Positions 22,937 through 32,950 of a DNA stretch of 64,000 nt are shown here, piece by piece. The DNA comes from Heligmosomoides polygyrus polygyrus. Taxonomy: Eukaryota > Nematoda > Chromadorea > Rhabditida > Heligmosomidae. The notes below the pieces were generated by a model. That model was not told where the DNA came from, searched no databases, and saw only the letters and a list, made by a program, of their open reading frames with translations. Every line of letters begins with the position of its first letter. Position 1 is the stretch's first letter. The stretch is from the NCBI GenBank assembly GCA_947396885.1, contig OX377202.1, forward strand, positions 109,200,221 through 109,264,220. Reading direction: 5' to 3'. The translations under genes and the position numbers were made by a program.

Positions 22937-23025
22937 TCGATACCACTTTTGTGGGATGCGCCACGCATTCAACTACGTTCTGTTGAAGTAGAATGCGTGG
23001 CGTATCCCACAAAGGTGGTATCGAT
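22937..23025. repeat. Near-perfect 89-bp hairpin made of two SINE tails
   Basis: ATCGATACCACTTTTGTGGG, then ATGCGCCACGCATTC, is inverted after a 20-bp loop as GAATGCGTGGCGTATCCCAC, then AAAGGTGGTATCGAT. The GATGCGCCACGCATTC word is that of the SINE tail. Confidence 0.85.
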
Positions 23026-23471
23026 TAGCTCCGATCTTTATACTTCTCTTTATCTTGTTTGAGCTAACAGAAAACTAGTAAATTTGTAGCAATCTCTCCA
23101 GAAGAGCTTTTCCTCAAAAGTTTCGCTACAGAAGATTTTAGAGGAAAAATGTACATATTGGATCTTTGCCCTACCGCCTGCAATAGGAGTTCAAGGTAAG
23201 CAAAGCGAACCAGTTGAAGAACAAACTTCACCACCAGATACCTATTCACCACATATGCCTCCGGCCATCTACCCCCACCTCTCGTTTCTATAACCCCGAA
23301 TGTGACACAACCCAGTAGGCCAAAAAACCGACACGTACCACAAATTGAATATGACTGCCATATTTTAACTGGGAAATTGGGAAAAATTTTGAATTTCAGT
23401 TGAAAACTGTCCGGTTTGGTTTTTGTTCCATTTTAAGCGGTAAATGCCATAGATGCTCTGGAATTTAGTAC

Positions 23472-24105
23472 TTGTCGTTAATGTGGCCTACATGAGGGTG
23501 CGGCAACGCGACATCTAACTACACCCAATTAGACCTTCGAACGTACATACGTTAACCAATCAAGATAGCGATCATCCATACTTCCCCTAATTGACACACC
23601 CATTCGAAGCGACGGGATTCATCTGCTGCCTCCTCTCCCCTTGTAGGCCACATTAGCGACAAGAACCCAAAAATCTTCCTACAACACCAGGAAGTCATTT
23701 TATTTTAGAGTCATGCAGTTATTTCTCAAAAAACTTGTCCTGTAACCAATCAGGGCGCCGATCGTTTCATTTTACCTGATTGATTGGTCTCACGCGCTCC
23801 CTCTCACCACGTAGGCCACATTAGCGACAAGTGCCCAAAGGTCCTCCCATAACATCATGAAGTCATGAGTTTCCTTCTCAGAAATATTAGCTTGCAAAAC
23901 GACTATCGTTTAATACGACTTGGTGCGCTCCCCTTCCCTGTGTAGGCCACATTAGCGACAATTGCCAAAATCTTCCCATAACACCATGAGGTCACGCATT
24001 TCCTTCTCAAAATATTAACTTGTAAGCAACTAGCACACCGTTCAATACGACGGTTGGCCTGATGCGCTCCCCTTCCCCATGTAGGCCACATTAACGACCA
24101 GTACC
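23472..24105. repeat. MITE followed by degenerate tandem copies of its right half
   Basis: CTTGTCGTTAATGTGGCCTA at 23472 is inverted as TAGGCCACATTAGCGACAAG at 23645 (complete MITE). The right-end word GTAGGCCACATTARCGAC then recurs at about 23813, 23942 and 24081, each followed by CATAACA.CATGAGGTCA-like sequence. Spacing is 130-170 bp. Confidence 0.65.
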
Positions 24106-24173
24106 TGAAAATCGTCAAACTTAAATGGAAAACGGTACATGTTTGCGGATTATTTAAGCCACTTGCAACGTAA

Positions 24174-24468
24174 AATAAAAGGATAAAGTACAAAGGACGC
24201 CGTTAATCACTCCCTTTCTGGATGCGCCATGCATTCCACTTCTATGGGACGTCGTGGAGACGATTTGAACGCGTATTTGGCCATACAATGAGTTGCGGTG
24301 GTCAGCCGATGAACAAGTCAGCGCTCTATCCTTCCCAGACACGTTGGTGCCGATTCGCTGACCCCGAACGGATGGAAGGCTTGGTTGGCTTGGGCGAATC
24401 GAACCAGGAACCTGGTATTGGGTGCACGCAACGGCCGGCACCTCCTCCGACTGCGCTACACGCACCCA
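24174..24468 (-). repeat. tRNA-derived SINE, full-length
   Basis: AAAAGGATAAAGTACAAAGG tail, GGATGCGCCATGCATTCCAC, CAATGAGTTGCGGTGGTCAG and GGCACCTCCTCCGACTGCGC head. Confidence 0.85.
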
Positions 24469-24649
24469 TCAAAAAGTATTTGCTGTATTTGCATGAAGAG
24501 GAAATGCGGGAGGAAAAAACCGAAAGAGACGCGCTATGGGCGACCATCTGTCGATCTGAACAGCATCTGTTCGTGTGCAGTGTTACAGCAGCGCCTATTA
24601 ACCGTTCAGTCCGTGGCCGACCTTGATCAAATCTGATCATACTGAGGTG

Positions 24650-24702
24650 CTTGGCGCGGCACGACTCACGCAGGTGATAGAAGGTCTTCGGGGTCTTAGG
24701 AG
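24650..24702 (+). pseudogene. RTE-like reverse transcriptase, very short fragment
   Basis: Encodes VLGAARLTQVIEGLRGL, matching MLGVTRLTQVREGLRSS of the fragment at 36.3 kb. Confidence 0.5.
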
Positions 24703-25299
24703 TCCTTACACTTCGTCAACGTTTGAGCATCACAGACGAGCTCACTTGAGCCAAGTCGACGAGCATTGGGTGGGCCAGCAAGGGCTTGGAATGACTCACA
24801 TCTATCGAACGCTTTAGCAAAATCCTTGCTCCCCTACAATATGTTTCGACACAGCCAACCTTGTGGGGAGACTCATCATGGGTATGAAGGAAATGATATT
24901 CCTCTCCAATGGTTTAAGGAAAGAAAGCTTTGTTCAGATGGAAGCATTCGTTTGTTACTTCCATCGCGAAAAAGGAACCTGCCAATTTAGCGGGATCAGT
25001 CCGTATTACATCGTTTTTCCTGCATCCCTTGGAGAAGGATTCAAAAACGCCGCAAAATCAGCACGTGTTCTTACTAGAGAAGGGTTTCGACCTCTCATGG
25101 AACTTCAAGTTGAGACCAGAATCATTAGAAAGAGCTCGGAATGCTGATTGCGAATATGGGCGTCAAAATTGCAAAATGAAATTCCTGAGCGAGGTATGGG
25201 CTGCCGAAATCGGGGACCTCACCACAGGCTGGCTGTGCGACGCCCAGGGCGCGAGAGTGGTGAGTCATCGGGGCTCCGTGAGAAGGATCCGCCAGATGA

Positions 25300-25372
25300 G
25301 GCGATGGCGCAGGGGTAGTGCTCCTGCTCGTCAGGTGCAACGTCGTTGGTTCGGTTCCCATTGCTGCCGTTT
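25300..25372 (+). other. tRNA-like segment in left foldback arm
   Basis: GCGATGGCGCAGGGGTAGTG (A-box-like) and GTTGGTTCGGTTCCCATTGC (B-box-like). The matching segment on the minus strand of the right arm is at about 27860-27925. Possibly a retroposon head. Confidence 0.5.
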
Positions 25373-25690
25373 CTATTGCAAATCATAATTTATCTTCGAA
25401 ATGACCTTTTTTCTGAATTATGACACGTGTCTGATTAAATAGCCCGGAAAACTACCGTACACGTTTGTAAAAATGCTTGAAGGCAAAAAACTGCTATGGT
25501 GACATTTTTATTTACTATTTTGCACAAATATGTAGAGTCCAAATCATATGTTGAATAACTATGGGTGTTTTTAACAACCGCGGCATTCGTAGAGCAAAGC
25601 AAAAAATGTGGGAAGCAAAAAGGTAAGTATTGGGTTGTCACATAAGTTCTGTCCGATTTTCGACGGCAACTCAGCAGAAAATAAAGTTTA

Positions 25691-26712
25691 TTAATCAAGG
25701 AAAGAACCGTTACAATCAACGCGCTTCTGCCAACGATATACAAGAGCAATAATTCTATTTCGGAAGAAATCTGAATTTCTAGAAGCAATGAAACACTCGA
25801 AGGCAATTTCGGTATCTGCTACATTAGTAAAGTTTTTATCCTTGAGGAAACCATCGAGATGCTTGAAAAGATGAAAGTCCGTTGGAGCTAGGTCTGGTGA
25901 ATAAGTGGGATGCGGGAGAACTTCATATCTCAACTGGTTTAATTTTTGGGTGGTCAGATGCGAGACATGTGGACGGGCGCTGTCGTGAAGAAGGACGGTC
26001 CTCTTCGATTCACCAGTGCAGGACGCATTTCAAGCAACTTTTGGTGAACCACGTCTAATTCACGACAGTACCTCTCTGCCGTGATGGTTTCACCAGGCTT
26101 CAAGAAGTCGTAGTGGATAATACCAGTTGCAGCCCACCAGACAGTGAGCATGACCTTCCTCGGATGGAGGCCAGGTTTGGGAAAGTGTTTCGGCGGTTCT
26201 TCCTTATCCAGCCATTGCGCTGATCTTCTTCGATTGTCGTACACGATCCATTTTTCGTCACAGGTAATTATCCGGTCAAGAAATGGATCATTTTCGTTCC
26301 TTATAGTAAGGGAAGAACAGATCTCCAGGCGACACCTCTGCTGCTCGTGAGGCACCCACTTATCCAGCTTTTTCACCTTTCCTATCGCCTCTAGGTGCCT
26401 CGAAATGGTTGTACGATTGACCTGAAGTTCTCTCCCCATCTCACGCACAGTTCCTCGTGAATCTCCTTCCACTCGTTTATTCAAACGCCCGTCATCACAT
26501 TTGGCTGGTCGTCCTGAGCGGTCCTTGTCTTCGATGTCCACGTCTCCAACCCGTAACTTCTGGTACCATCTGCGCACGGTGCGTTCGTTAGCGGAGTCCT
26601 CTCCCCATGCCATCTTGATGTTTTGAGTTGCCTCGCTAACACTGTGGCGAAGCTTGAACTCATGAAGCATTATTACCCGCAAGTGCGTTTTTTCCATGGT
26701 TTCGTCCAGCAC
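25691..26712 (-). pseudogene. Mariner transposase, one frameshift
   Basis: The N-terminal part 26712-25954 (252 codons) has helix-turn-helix regions (RVIMLHEFKLRHSVSEAT; ERTVRRWYQKLRVGD), HLEAIGKVKKLDKWVPHE and ITCDEKWIVYDNRRRSAQW. A shift near 26000 moves the reading to a second frame that holds the H-D-S-A-R-P-H region and YSPDLAPTDFHLFKHLD, ending GSFLD. The three catalytic Asp codons are all present, though in two frames. The youngest-looking transposase here apart from that at 31797. Confidence 0.9.
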
Positions 26713-26822
26713 CTAAAACGAAGCAATGCTCACGACTTTTTAAAAGCAACACAACAAGTTTTATAGAGCGAAACAAGCGCTACAAAACAGTATACAACAT
26801 ATATACAATTACTTTCTCTATA

Positions 26823-27116
26823 AAGGATAGAGGATAAAGGTCAGCGTTATTTAATCTCCTTCGGGATGCGCCACGCATTCTACTCCTACGGGATGTCGTG
26901 AAGGCGATTGAATGCGTAATTGGCCATACAATGACTTGCGGTGGCCAGCCGATGAACAAGTCAGCGCTCTGTCCTTCCCAAACAGGTCTGGTACCATTTC
27001 ACCGACCCCGGAGGGATGGAAGGCTTGGTTAGCCTGGGCGGGAAATCCGAACCAGGAACCTGGTATCGGGTGCACGCGACAGTCGCGCCTCCTCCGACTG
27101 CGCTACACGCGCCCCA
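26823..27116 (-). repeat. tRNA-derived SINE carrying 5' transduced sequence
   Basis: Tail at the left, head (CGCCTCCTCCGACTGCGCTA) at the right next to the STT3 fragment. The 12-bp duplication lies at the SINE tail on one side but beyond the STT3 fragment on the other. Confidence 0.88.
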
Positions 27117-27145
27117 CGCCGTTTAATTGCCCAAGTTTGAGGGTA

Positions 27146-27556
27146 ATGACGGCTGACGTGGGGTTCTTTAAGAATTCGCTCGGGGCGACGTCATTACTGA
27201 CGTTCGTCATCTTGTCGTTGGCATGGTTTGTTGGCTTCGCGTCGCGATTGTTTGCCATCGTGAGGTTCGAGTCCATCATTCATGAGTTCGACCCTTGGTT
27301 TAACTACAGAGCTACGGCTCACATGGTCGAACATGAGTTCTACAATTTCCTCAACTGGTTCGACGAACGGGCGTGGTATCCGTTGGGAAGGATCGTAGGT
27401 GGAACGGTTTACCCTGGTCTGATGGTTACTTCAGGTCTTATCCACTGGATTCTTGACGCACTCAATTTCCATGTTCACATCAGGGAGATCTGTGTGTTCC
27501 TGGCTCCCACATTCTCTGGCTTGACTGCTATTGCCACTGACTTTCTCTATACGTGA
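27146..27556 (+). pseudogene. stt3: STT3 (oligosaccharyltransferase catalytic subunit), first exon fragment
   Basis: The ATG at 27146 opens 136 codons. Residues about 10-35 form the first membrane segment (SLLTFVILSLAWFVGFASRL). EFDPWFNYRAT follows, the conserved metal-binding loop of STT3. Then come NWFDERAWYPLGRIVGGTVY and VCVFLAPTF-like sequence (CVFLAPTFSGLTAIAT). Homology ends at 27539-27545, where the 12-bp target repeat begins; the frame stops at 27554. Full STT3 has over 700 residues, and its WWDYG motif and C-terminus are absent, so this piece cannot be an enzyme. No inactivating change is visible in it, which suggests recent capture. It lies antisense to the SINE. Confidence 0.9.
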
Positions 27557-28529
27557 AAAAAAAACAATCACAAAGTAACGCCTATCGGGATCGGGCAGAA
27601 CTTATGTGACAACCTAATAGAATCTATGATGAGGAAGAACAAAATGTCGTTGATCTACTGCACTTTTGATTGATGTGGAATCATCTCTCTACGCATCTGT
27701 ATCGATTTACATTATTACATTAAAACCAGAGTAGTTTTTTTGGCCCTAAAGCATTTTTACAAACGTGTATGGTACTTTTCTCGGCCACTTAATCAGACAG
27801 TGTCATAATTCAGAATAAAAGGTCATTTCGAAGATAAATTATGATTTGCAAAAAACCCGGCATCAATGGGAACCGAACCAACGACGTCACACCTTACGAG
27901 CGGGAGCGCCACAGCCGCATGTGGCCGGCCCTTCTTACGGAGCTCTGATGACTCACCACTCTCGCGCCAGCTGTGGCCAGCCTGTGGTGAGGCCACCCGA
28001 TTTCGGCAGGCCATAACTCGCTCAGGAGTTTCATTTTGCAATTTTGACACCGATCTTCGCAATCAGCATTCCGAGCTCCTCCTAATGATCCTGGTCTCAT
28101 CCTGAAGTTCCGTGGGAGGTCGAAACCTTTCCCTAGTAAAGGCACTTGCTGATTTTGCGGCGTTATTGAATCCTTCTCCAAAGGATGCAGGAAAAACGAT
28201 GTAATACTGACTGGTCCCGCTCAACTCGCAGGTTCCTTTTTCAAGACGGAAGTAACAAACGAATGCTTCCATCTGAACAAAACTTCAGAGAACGATATGC
28301 GATTGGGCAGCAATCGGGAAGTTCGTTTTTGTTGCGAGCCGTCGAGTGGCAAAAATTGGCAAGATTTTTCCACCCAGTGGCAAAAAGTGGTTGTCGCTAT
28401 GTAACTCGTTGGGGTAATGTCACAGACCTGTTGGGAGTAAGGGAGGGGGAATGACAATTTCTTTGAACAAAAAAAAAATGTATAGACGCCTCCTCGAAGC
28501 TTGGGAGGGTGCACATAGGACGAACAACA

Positions 28530-30018
28530 TACAGGATGTCTCGAAAAATGTATACACTGTTTGAAAGGTGATAACTTTGCTCACAGTAAAGGCACCTGGA
28601 GAAGTTAAGGACTCTTATGAAAGCCTGGGAAAATGGAAATTTTCTGGCATTTGAGGAGCGGCATGGAATGCGCCATGCACATTTTTGAAAGTTCGCATTT
28701 TACGCACGATTGATGGTGCTTCGCTTGAATACTTGTTATAATTTCTTCACAAAGTGGTCGTTTCTTTAATTGGTTTTTTTTAAGGTTTAAAATTTAGAAA
28801 CACACTATGGCTTGCAAAAAATGCAGCGCATTCTTGAAGATGCAGGCACTATTTGAAAGGTTCTAATATTGCTGCAAAAGAAGCTTTTGAAGATCTTTCA
28901 GACTTATATGAAAGCAAAGTGTAACGTGATTACTATGGCGTGCAAACAGTCACGATTGCGCAGCGCTTACGCCTGAAGCCTTGCATTTCAGATCTGATTG
29001 ATTGTACATGAGCTATATGGCTGTTATAATCTTGTTACCACTTGGCCAGATTAATCTGTGCTGTTTTTTTTTACTGATTTGCACAATTTAAATGTGAGCA
29101 GGGGCCCCATTTTCCGAGATGAATTTTGTGAACTGATGAAGCAACATTCAAGCCGAGTGTGGGTAACCGAAAACGTTTAAAGAAGCACAGCACAGGTTAA
29201 TCTGGCCAAGCAGTAACAAGATTGTAACAAGCGTCCAGCCCATCCACAATCAATCGAGTCTGAAATGCAAGGTCTCAGGCGGGGGCATGGCGCAATTTTG
29301 ATCATTCACACGCCACAGAAGTCTCGTTACGCTGTGCTTTCATATTAGCCTCAATCATTTCTAAAGCTTCACTAGCAGCAATGTTAGAACCTTTCAAACA
29401 GCACCTGCATTGTTTAGAATACCCTGCATTTTTCAGAAGTCGTAGTGAATTTTTAAGCTTTAAACACTAACATAAAGGATAAAGAACGGCGTTACTCAAC
29501 CCCTTCTGGGATGCGCCAGCGCATTCTACTTCTACGGGATGTCGTGGAGGCGACATGATTGCGTATTTGGCCATACAATGACTTGCGGTGGCCAGCCGAT
29601 GAACAAATCAGCGCTCTATCCTTCCCAGACAAGTCTGGCACCAATTCACCGACCCCGGAGGGATGGAAGGCTTGGTTGGTCTGGGCGAGAAATCCGAACC
29701 AGGAACCTGTTATCGGGTGCACGTGACAGCCGGCGCCTCCTCCGACTGCCCTACACGCGCCCAAACACTAACATAAGCACAAATGAATCAAAACGGCCAC
29801 TTGATGAAGAAATTACGACAAGCATTCAAGCGAAACACAATCAAAGTGCAAAATGCATAACTTCGGACGAGTGCATGACGCACTCCATACCGCTCATATG
29901 TAGGAAAATTTCTATTTTCTCAAGATCTCCTATGAGCCCTTAACTTTGTCAATATCTTTACTGTGAGCAAAGTTATCACCTTTCAAACAGTGTATACATT
30001 TTTTTGAGACACCCTGTA
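28530..30018. mobile_element. Foldback element, about 530-bp arms, split by a SINE
   Basis: TACAGGATGTCTCGAAAAAT at 28530 is inverted as TTTTTTGAGACACCCTGTA ending 30018. The inversion continues through GTATACACTGTTTGAAAGGT, TTCGCTTGAATACTTG and TTGAAAGGTTCTAATATTGC to a loop near 29056-29190. The right arm is interrupted by a SINE at 29475-29762. Without it the element is about 1.19 kb. No coding frame of substance. The TACAGGGTGTCTC ends and TA edges would fit a Tc1/mariner-type mover. Confidence 0.85.
29475..29762 (-). repeat. tRNA-derived SINE with perfect 13-bp target duplication
   Basis: AAACACTAACATA occurs at 29462-29474 and again at 29763-29775. Between them lies a full copy from the GGATAAAGAACGGCG tail to the CTCCTCCGACTGCCCTACAC head. 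Close to the family consensus, so young. Confidence 0.92.
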
Positions 30019-30572
30019 TTTGTGGGGGGGGGGGAGTAAACAATAAATTAAATTTCGTTCTAAAGCGCAACAAGACAGCAATCACCTAGTGCATTAAAGG
30101 AGATCGCGCCGTGCACTCAAAAAGTTTGCTGCAACTTTCATTTGTGTGATAGTGTAAACGTTGCTCACAAGAAACATCAAAGTAGGAACAAGCCTATTCT
30201 AACTATTGTTTTTGTCGTATCGCTTACGTTTGTGAAACTCCATACAAATCAAAATGTTGATATCAATCAAGTAAAATCGCGTTGTTTTAAACGAGGGCAT
30301 GGCGCCTTCTTTTTCTTGGGGGGGGGGGGGCTTCTAGTTTAGTGAAGAAGAAGCTCGCTTACAAGAGCCTCCAAAGTGGCGGTGGGCTTTTGCGATGCAG
30401 TTTTTACAAGATGTAGGGTCCCGTGTGGGGAGTCCAAAAAAGGTAGTCAGTTTTTTCAGAATGTTCTTCTGTAGTCGAAAAAAACGCGTGTGGAACGTGA
30501 TGAACGTCGCGCCAGCGTGAGCGCGAAGTTCGTCACGCCCCGCTGCTACCCAACCCAATGTGTTCGGCTGAC

Positions 30573-30650
30573 ACAGTGGATAGCTATGTCGCCTCTCGGC
30601 AGCACCGAGTGTGTATACCGTGGGTTCGACCCCCGGTACCGCCATAGTTT
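30573..30650 (+). other. tRNA-like head in foldback left arm
   Basis: GACACAGTGGATAGCTATG (A-box-like), CTCGGCAGCACCGAG hairpin and GGGTTCGACCCCCG (good B box). The 3' TACCGCCA has no pairing 5' partner, so not an intact tRNA gene. Confidence 0.5.
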
Positions 30651-31401
30651 TTGCACACATCAGGTCGTTCTTATCATGTGCTTTCGTGACCACAGCAGTT
30701 GCGCCTTCATATGTGCTAGTTATTCAACTATTCGTATCTGTACCACCACCGTATCATACCGTATCACCAGTGATACCGTAATTACACACAAATACGCTTA
30801 TCTTACGGTTGAATATCATGAACCCGGGCCATATCGGGACATAAGTGCACTAAAAATATTGTTCTCACCTGAACGTGTTGTCGGCCGACTACTTTCCATC
30901 CGGAGTATGACACATGCAGCCGAGATGGTATATTAAAAGTAGGTAACTGGGTATTAAAAGTAGGTAAAAATATTATACAAAAAGGGTACCACCCGTGACT
31001 TTTCTTTTGATTGTAGATTATATGCCAGACCAAACGACAGGGAGATAAATGTATATGTCGCTTAGATGAGCAGCATTGGTAGGTGGGAAAGCCTAAACCA
31101 ATCAGACTGCATTAAATGGGCATGCCATTCAGAGGGAGCGGATTCAGTCGGTACCCTGATGGCCTGGTATGTGTTCGGTTTGTGCTCTGTTTGGTTATCA
31201 TTGGCTGGCACGCTCCCATCTACCAGTGCTGCTCACCTACGCGACATGTACCGACTTTTTATTCCCAGAGAAATGATATGGTGCAGATACGAATAGTTGA
31301 AAAACTAGCACATATGGCCTTGGTTTGTTGTAAGCACCCATGGTCTAAAATAGTCTCCGGCGATGATGAGAAAACATAAGAACAACAATCTAATATGTGC
31401 A

Positions 31402-31482
31402 AAAGCATTGTCAGTACGCGGAGTCGAACTCAAAAGCCCACCGGTGTGCTCCCATCAGGCGGCACTCCTACCGACTGTGCCA
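31402..31482 (-). other. tRNA-like head in foldback right arm
   Basis: On the minus strand GGTGGCACAGTCGGTAGGAG (A box) and GAGTTCGACTCCGCG (B box), the inverted partner of 30573-30650. Confidence 0.5.
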
Positions 31483-31629
31483 CCGATGCATATCTCATGG
31501 GTTGTCATAGGGGTTGATGAGTGTTGCGCACACGCCTTCACACCTCTTTTTCGGGTCTTTAAAGAAGCGTCCAGCAAAAACTGACTGTGGTTCTGGACTC
31601 CGCTCACAGGGTCCTACATCCTGTCAAAA

Positions 31630-32904
31630 TATTAGGTTGTAACGAATTAAATGGGCTCGCGCCATTTTTGGCACGTCTTTAGGCGTTTGATCAAGAACAA
31701 ACCGTAAGATGTGGCATATCATTTAGAAGCGCAAACTTTGCTCTATCGGCTAGTACCAAATCTTCTATGTAAAAGTGGGAAAACTTTAGAGTTTTATTGA
31801 CTTTTTTGCAGATGGACAAAAGGCTAATCCGAGGCATTTACTTGTATGAATTCAAGCTGGGCACTACAGCTAAGGAGGCGGACGAGAAGATCAACGCCGC
31901 ATTCGGTCAAGGATGTTCCACAATTCGGACGGCGTATCGTTGGTATCAGAAGTTCCGGAATAGAGATGAGAGCTTGGAAGAACATGAAGGTCGTGGGAGG
32001 CATAGTGATGTTGATGAGGACAAGCTGAGAGATGTGGTAGAGGAGGATCCACACAAAGGTACCGGGGAGAAGGTTCTTGGCGTCAGTCACAACACAGCTG
32101 CCCGGCATCTGAAGGAAGTTGGAAAGACCAAAAAGCTGGAAAGATGGGTGCCTCACGAACTGTCTGAGGAGCAAAGAAACCGACGATATGAGATCTCGGC
32201 CGCACTGCTTCTACGGAACGAAACGGACCGATTCCTTGATCGCATCGTAACCTGTGACGAGAAATGGATAATGTACGACAACAGGCGACGATCGGCACAG
32301 TGGGTGGACAGCGATGAGAGCCCCAAGGTTTTTGCGAAGCCGGAATTGCACCAAAAGAAAGTAATGGTGACAGTACGGTGGTGTTCGCTGGGAATTATTC
32401 ACCACAGCTTCCTCCCTCCCGGTGAATCCATCACGGCAGAGAAGTACTGCATTGAAATTGAAGAAATGATGAAAAAGTTGAAGGATATCCGGCCGGCCTG
32501 GGTAAACTGAAGGCGAGTTCTCCGTCTGCACGACAATGCTCGCCCCCATGTAGCACGAATGACGTTGCAGAAATTGAATGAGCTGAGCATTGGAACTCTA
32601 CCACATCCTCCGTTTTCTCCCGACCTCTCCCCAACAGACTACTATTTCTTCGAGCATCTTGGCGACTTCTCGGTAGGGAAAATATTCAAATACCAACAGG
32701 ATGCCGAAAGTGCCTTCGAAGATTTCGTCAATTCCAGAACTTCTGATTTTTATGCTACTGGGATAAAAAAGCTTGTGACACGTTGGCAAAGATGTGTAGA
32801 ATCAGAAGGTTTTTATTTCGATTAATAAACTTGCCTACAAGCCGAGATATTAACTGTTTAAATTTACAGTGGTTCAGTGCCATTTATTTCGTTACAGCCT
32901 AATA
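31630..32904 (+). mobile_element. Mariner element, nearly intact
   Basis: TATTAGGTTGTAACGAATTA at the left is inverted as ATTTCGTTACAGCCTAATA at the right, with TA edges. Length 1275 bp with no internal insertion. Confidence 0.92.
31797..32825 (+). pseudogene. Mariner transposase with a single in-frame stop
   Basis: One frame runs the normal length (343 codons) with a single TGA at 32508-32510. Seen in order: RLIRGIYLYEFKLGTTAKEA and IRTAYRWYQKFRNRDESLEE (paired helix-turn-helix regions), HLKEVGKTKKLERWVPHE (linker), VTCDEKWIMYDNRRRSAQW (first Asp), RLHDNARPHVA (second Asp), FSPDLSPTDYYFFEHLGD (third Asp, D34D spacing) and GFYFD at the end. The ATG follows TTTTTTGCAG. All catalytic residues are kept. 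Confidence 0.93.
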
Positions 32905-32950
32905 GCATCGCAAAAGCTCACCATATGAGTTGGGAGGCTTTCCTTGTTCC

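Larger units (their letters stand above)
25629..27619 (-). mobile_element. Mariner element carrying a SINE plus an STT3 exon
   Basis: TATTGGGTTGTCACATAAGT at 25629 is inverted as ACTTATGTGACAACCTAATA at 27600-27619, with TA at both ends. Length 1991 bp. A 717-bp insert (26823-27539) flanked by a perfect 12-bp repeat ACTTTCTCTATA (26811-26822 and 27540-27551) interrupts the leader. Without the insert and one repeat copy the element is about 1.26 kb, a normal mariner. Confidence 0.88.
24926..28286. mobile_element. Foldback element with tRNA-like arms and a mariner in its loop
   Basis: The left arm (about 24926-25500) is repeated inverted at about 27735-28286. Both arms encode the same reading (MEAFVCYF..EKGTC...SG and YYIVFPAS.GEGF) on opposite strands, and both contain GTTGGTTCGGTTCCCATTG. 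Removing the mariner (25629-27619) leaves a loop of about 230 bp. No transposase is encoded in the arms, so an unlinked source must have moved it. Confidence 0.8.
30360..32950. mobile_element. Foldback element with tRNA-like arms and a mariner in its right arm
   Basis: The left arm (about 30380-30760) is repeated inverted at about 31265-31629 and 32905-32920. Left GCTTTTGCGATGCAGTTTTT, then ACAAGATGTAGGGTCC, matches the right-arm GGTCCTACATCCTGTCAAAA, then the mariner, then GCATCGCAAAAGCTC. So the mariner at 31630-32904 landed on one TA of the right arm. Each arm also holds a tRNA-like segment. Confidence 0.8.

Noticed and set aside
27146..27556. STT3 frame as a functional gene
   Set aside because: Only the first exon is present, it ends at a target-site duplication inside a transposon, and the catalytic C-terminal part is missing.
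30573..30650. Possible tRNA gene
   Set aside because: A and B boxes and a T arm are present, but the acceptor stem has no 5' partner, and the segment lies in a foldback arm with an inverted twin.
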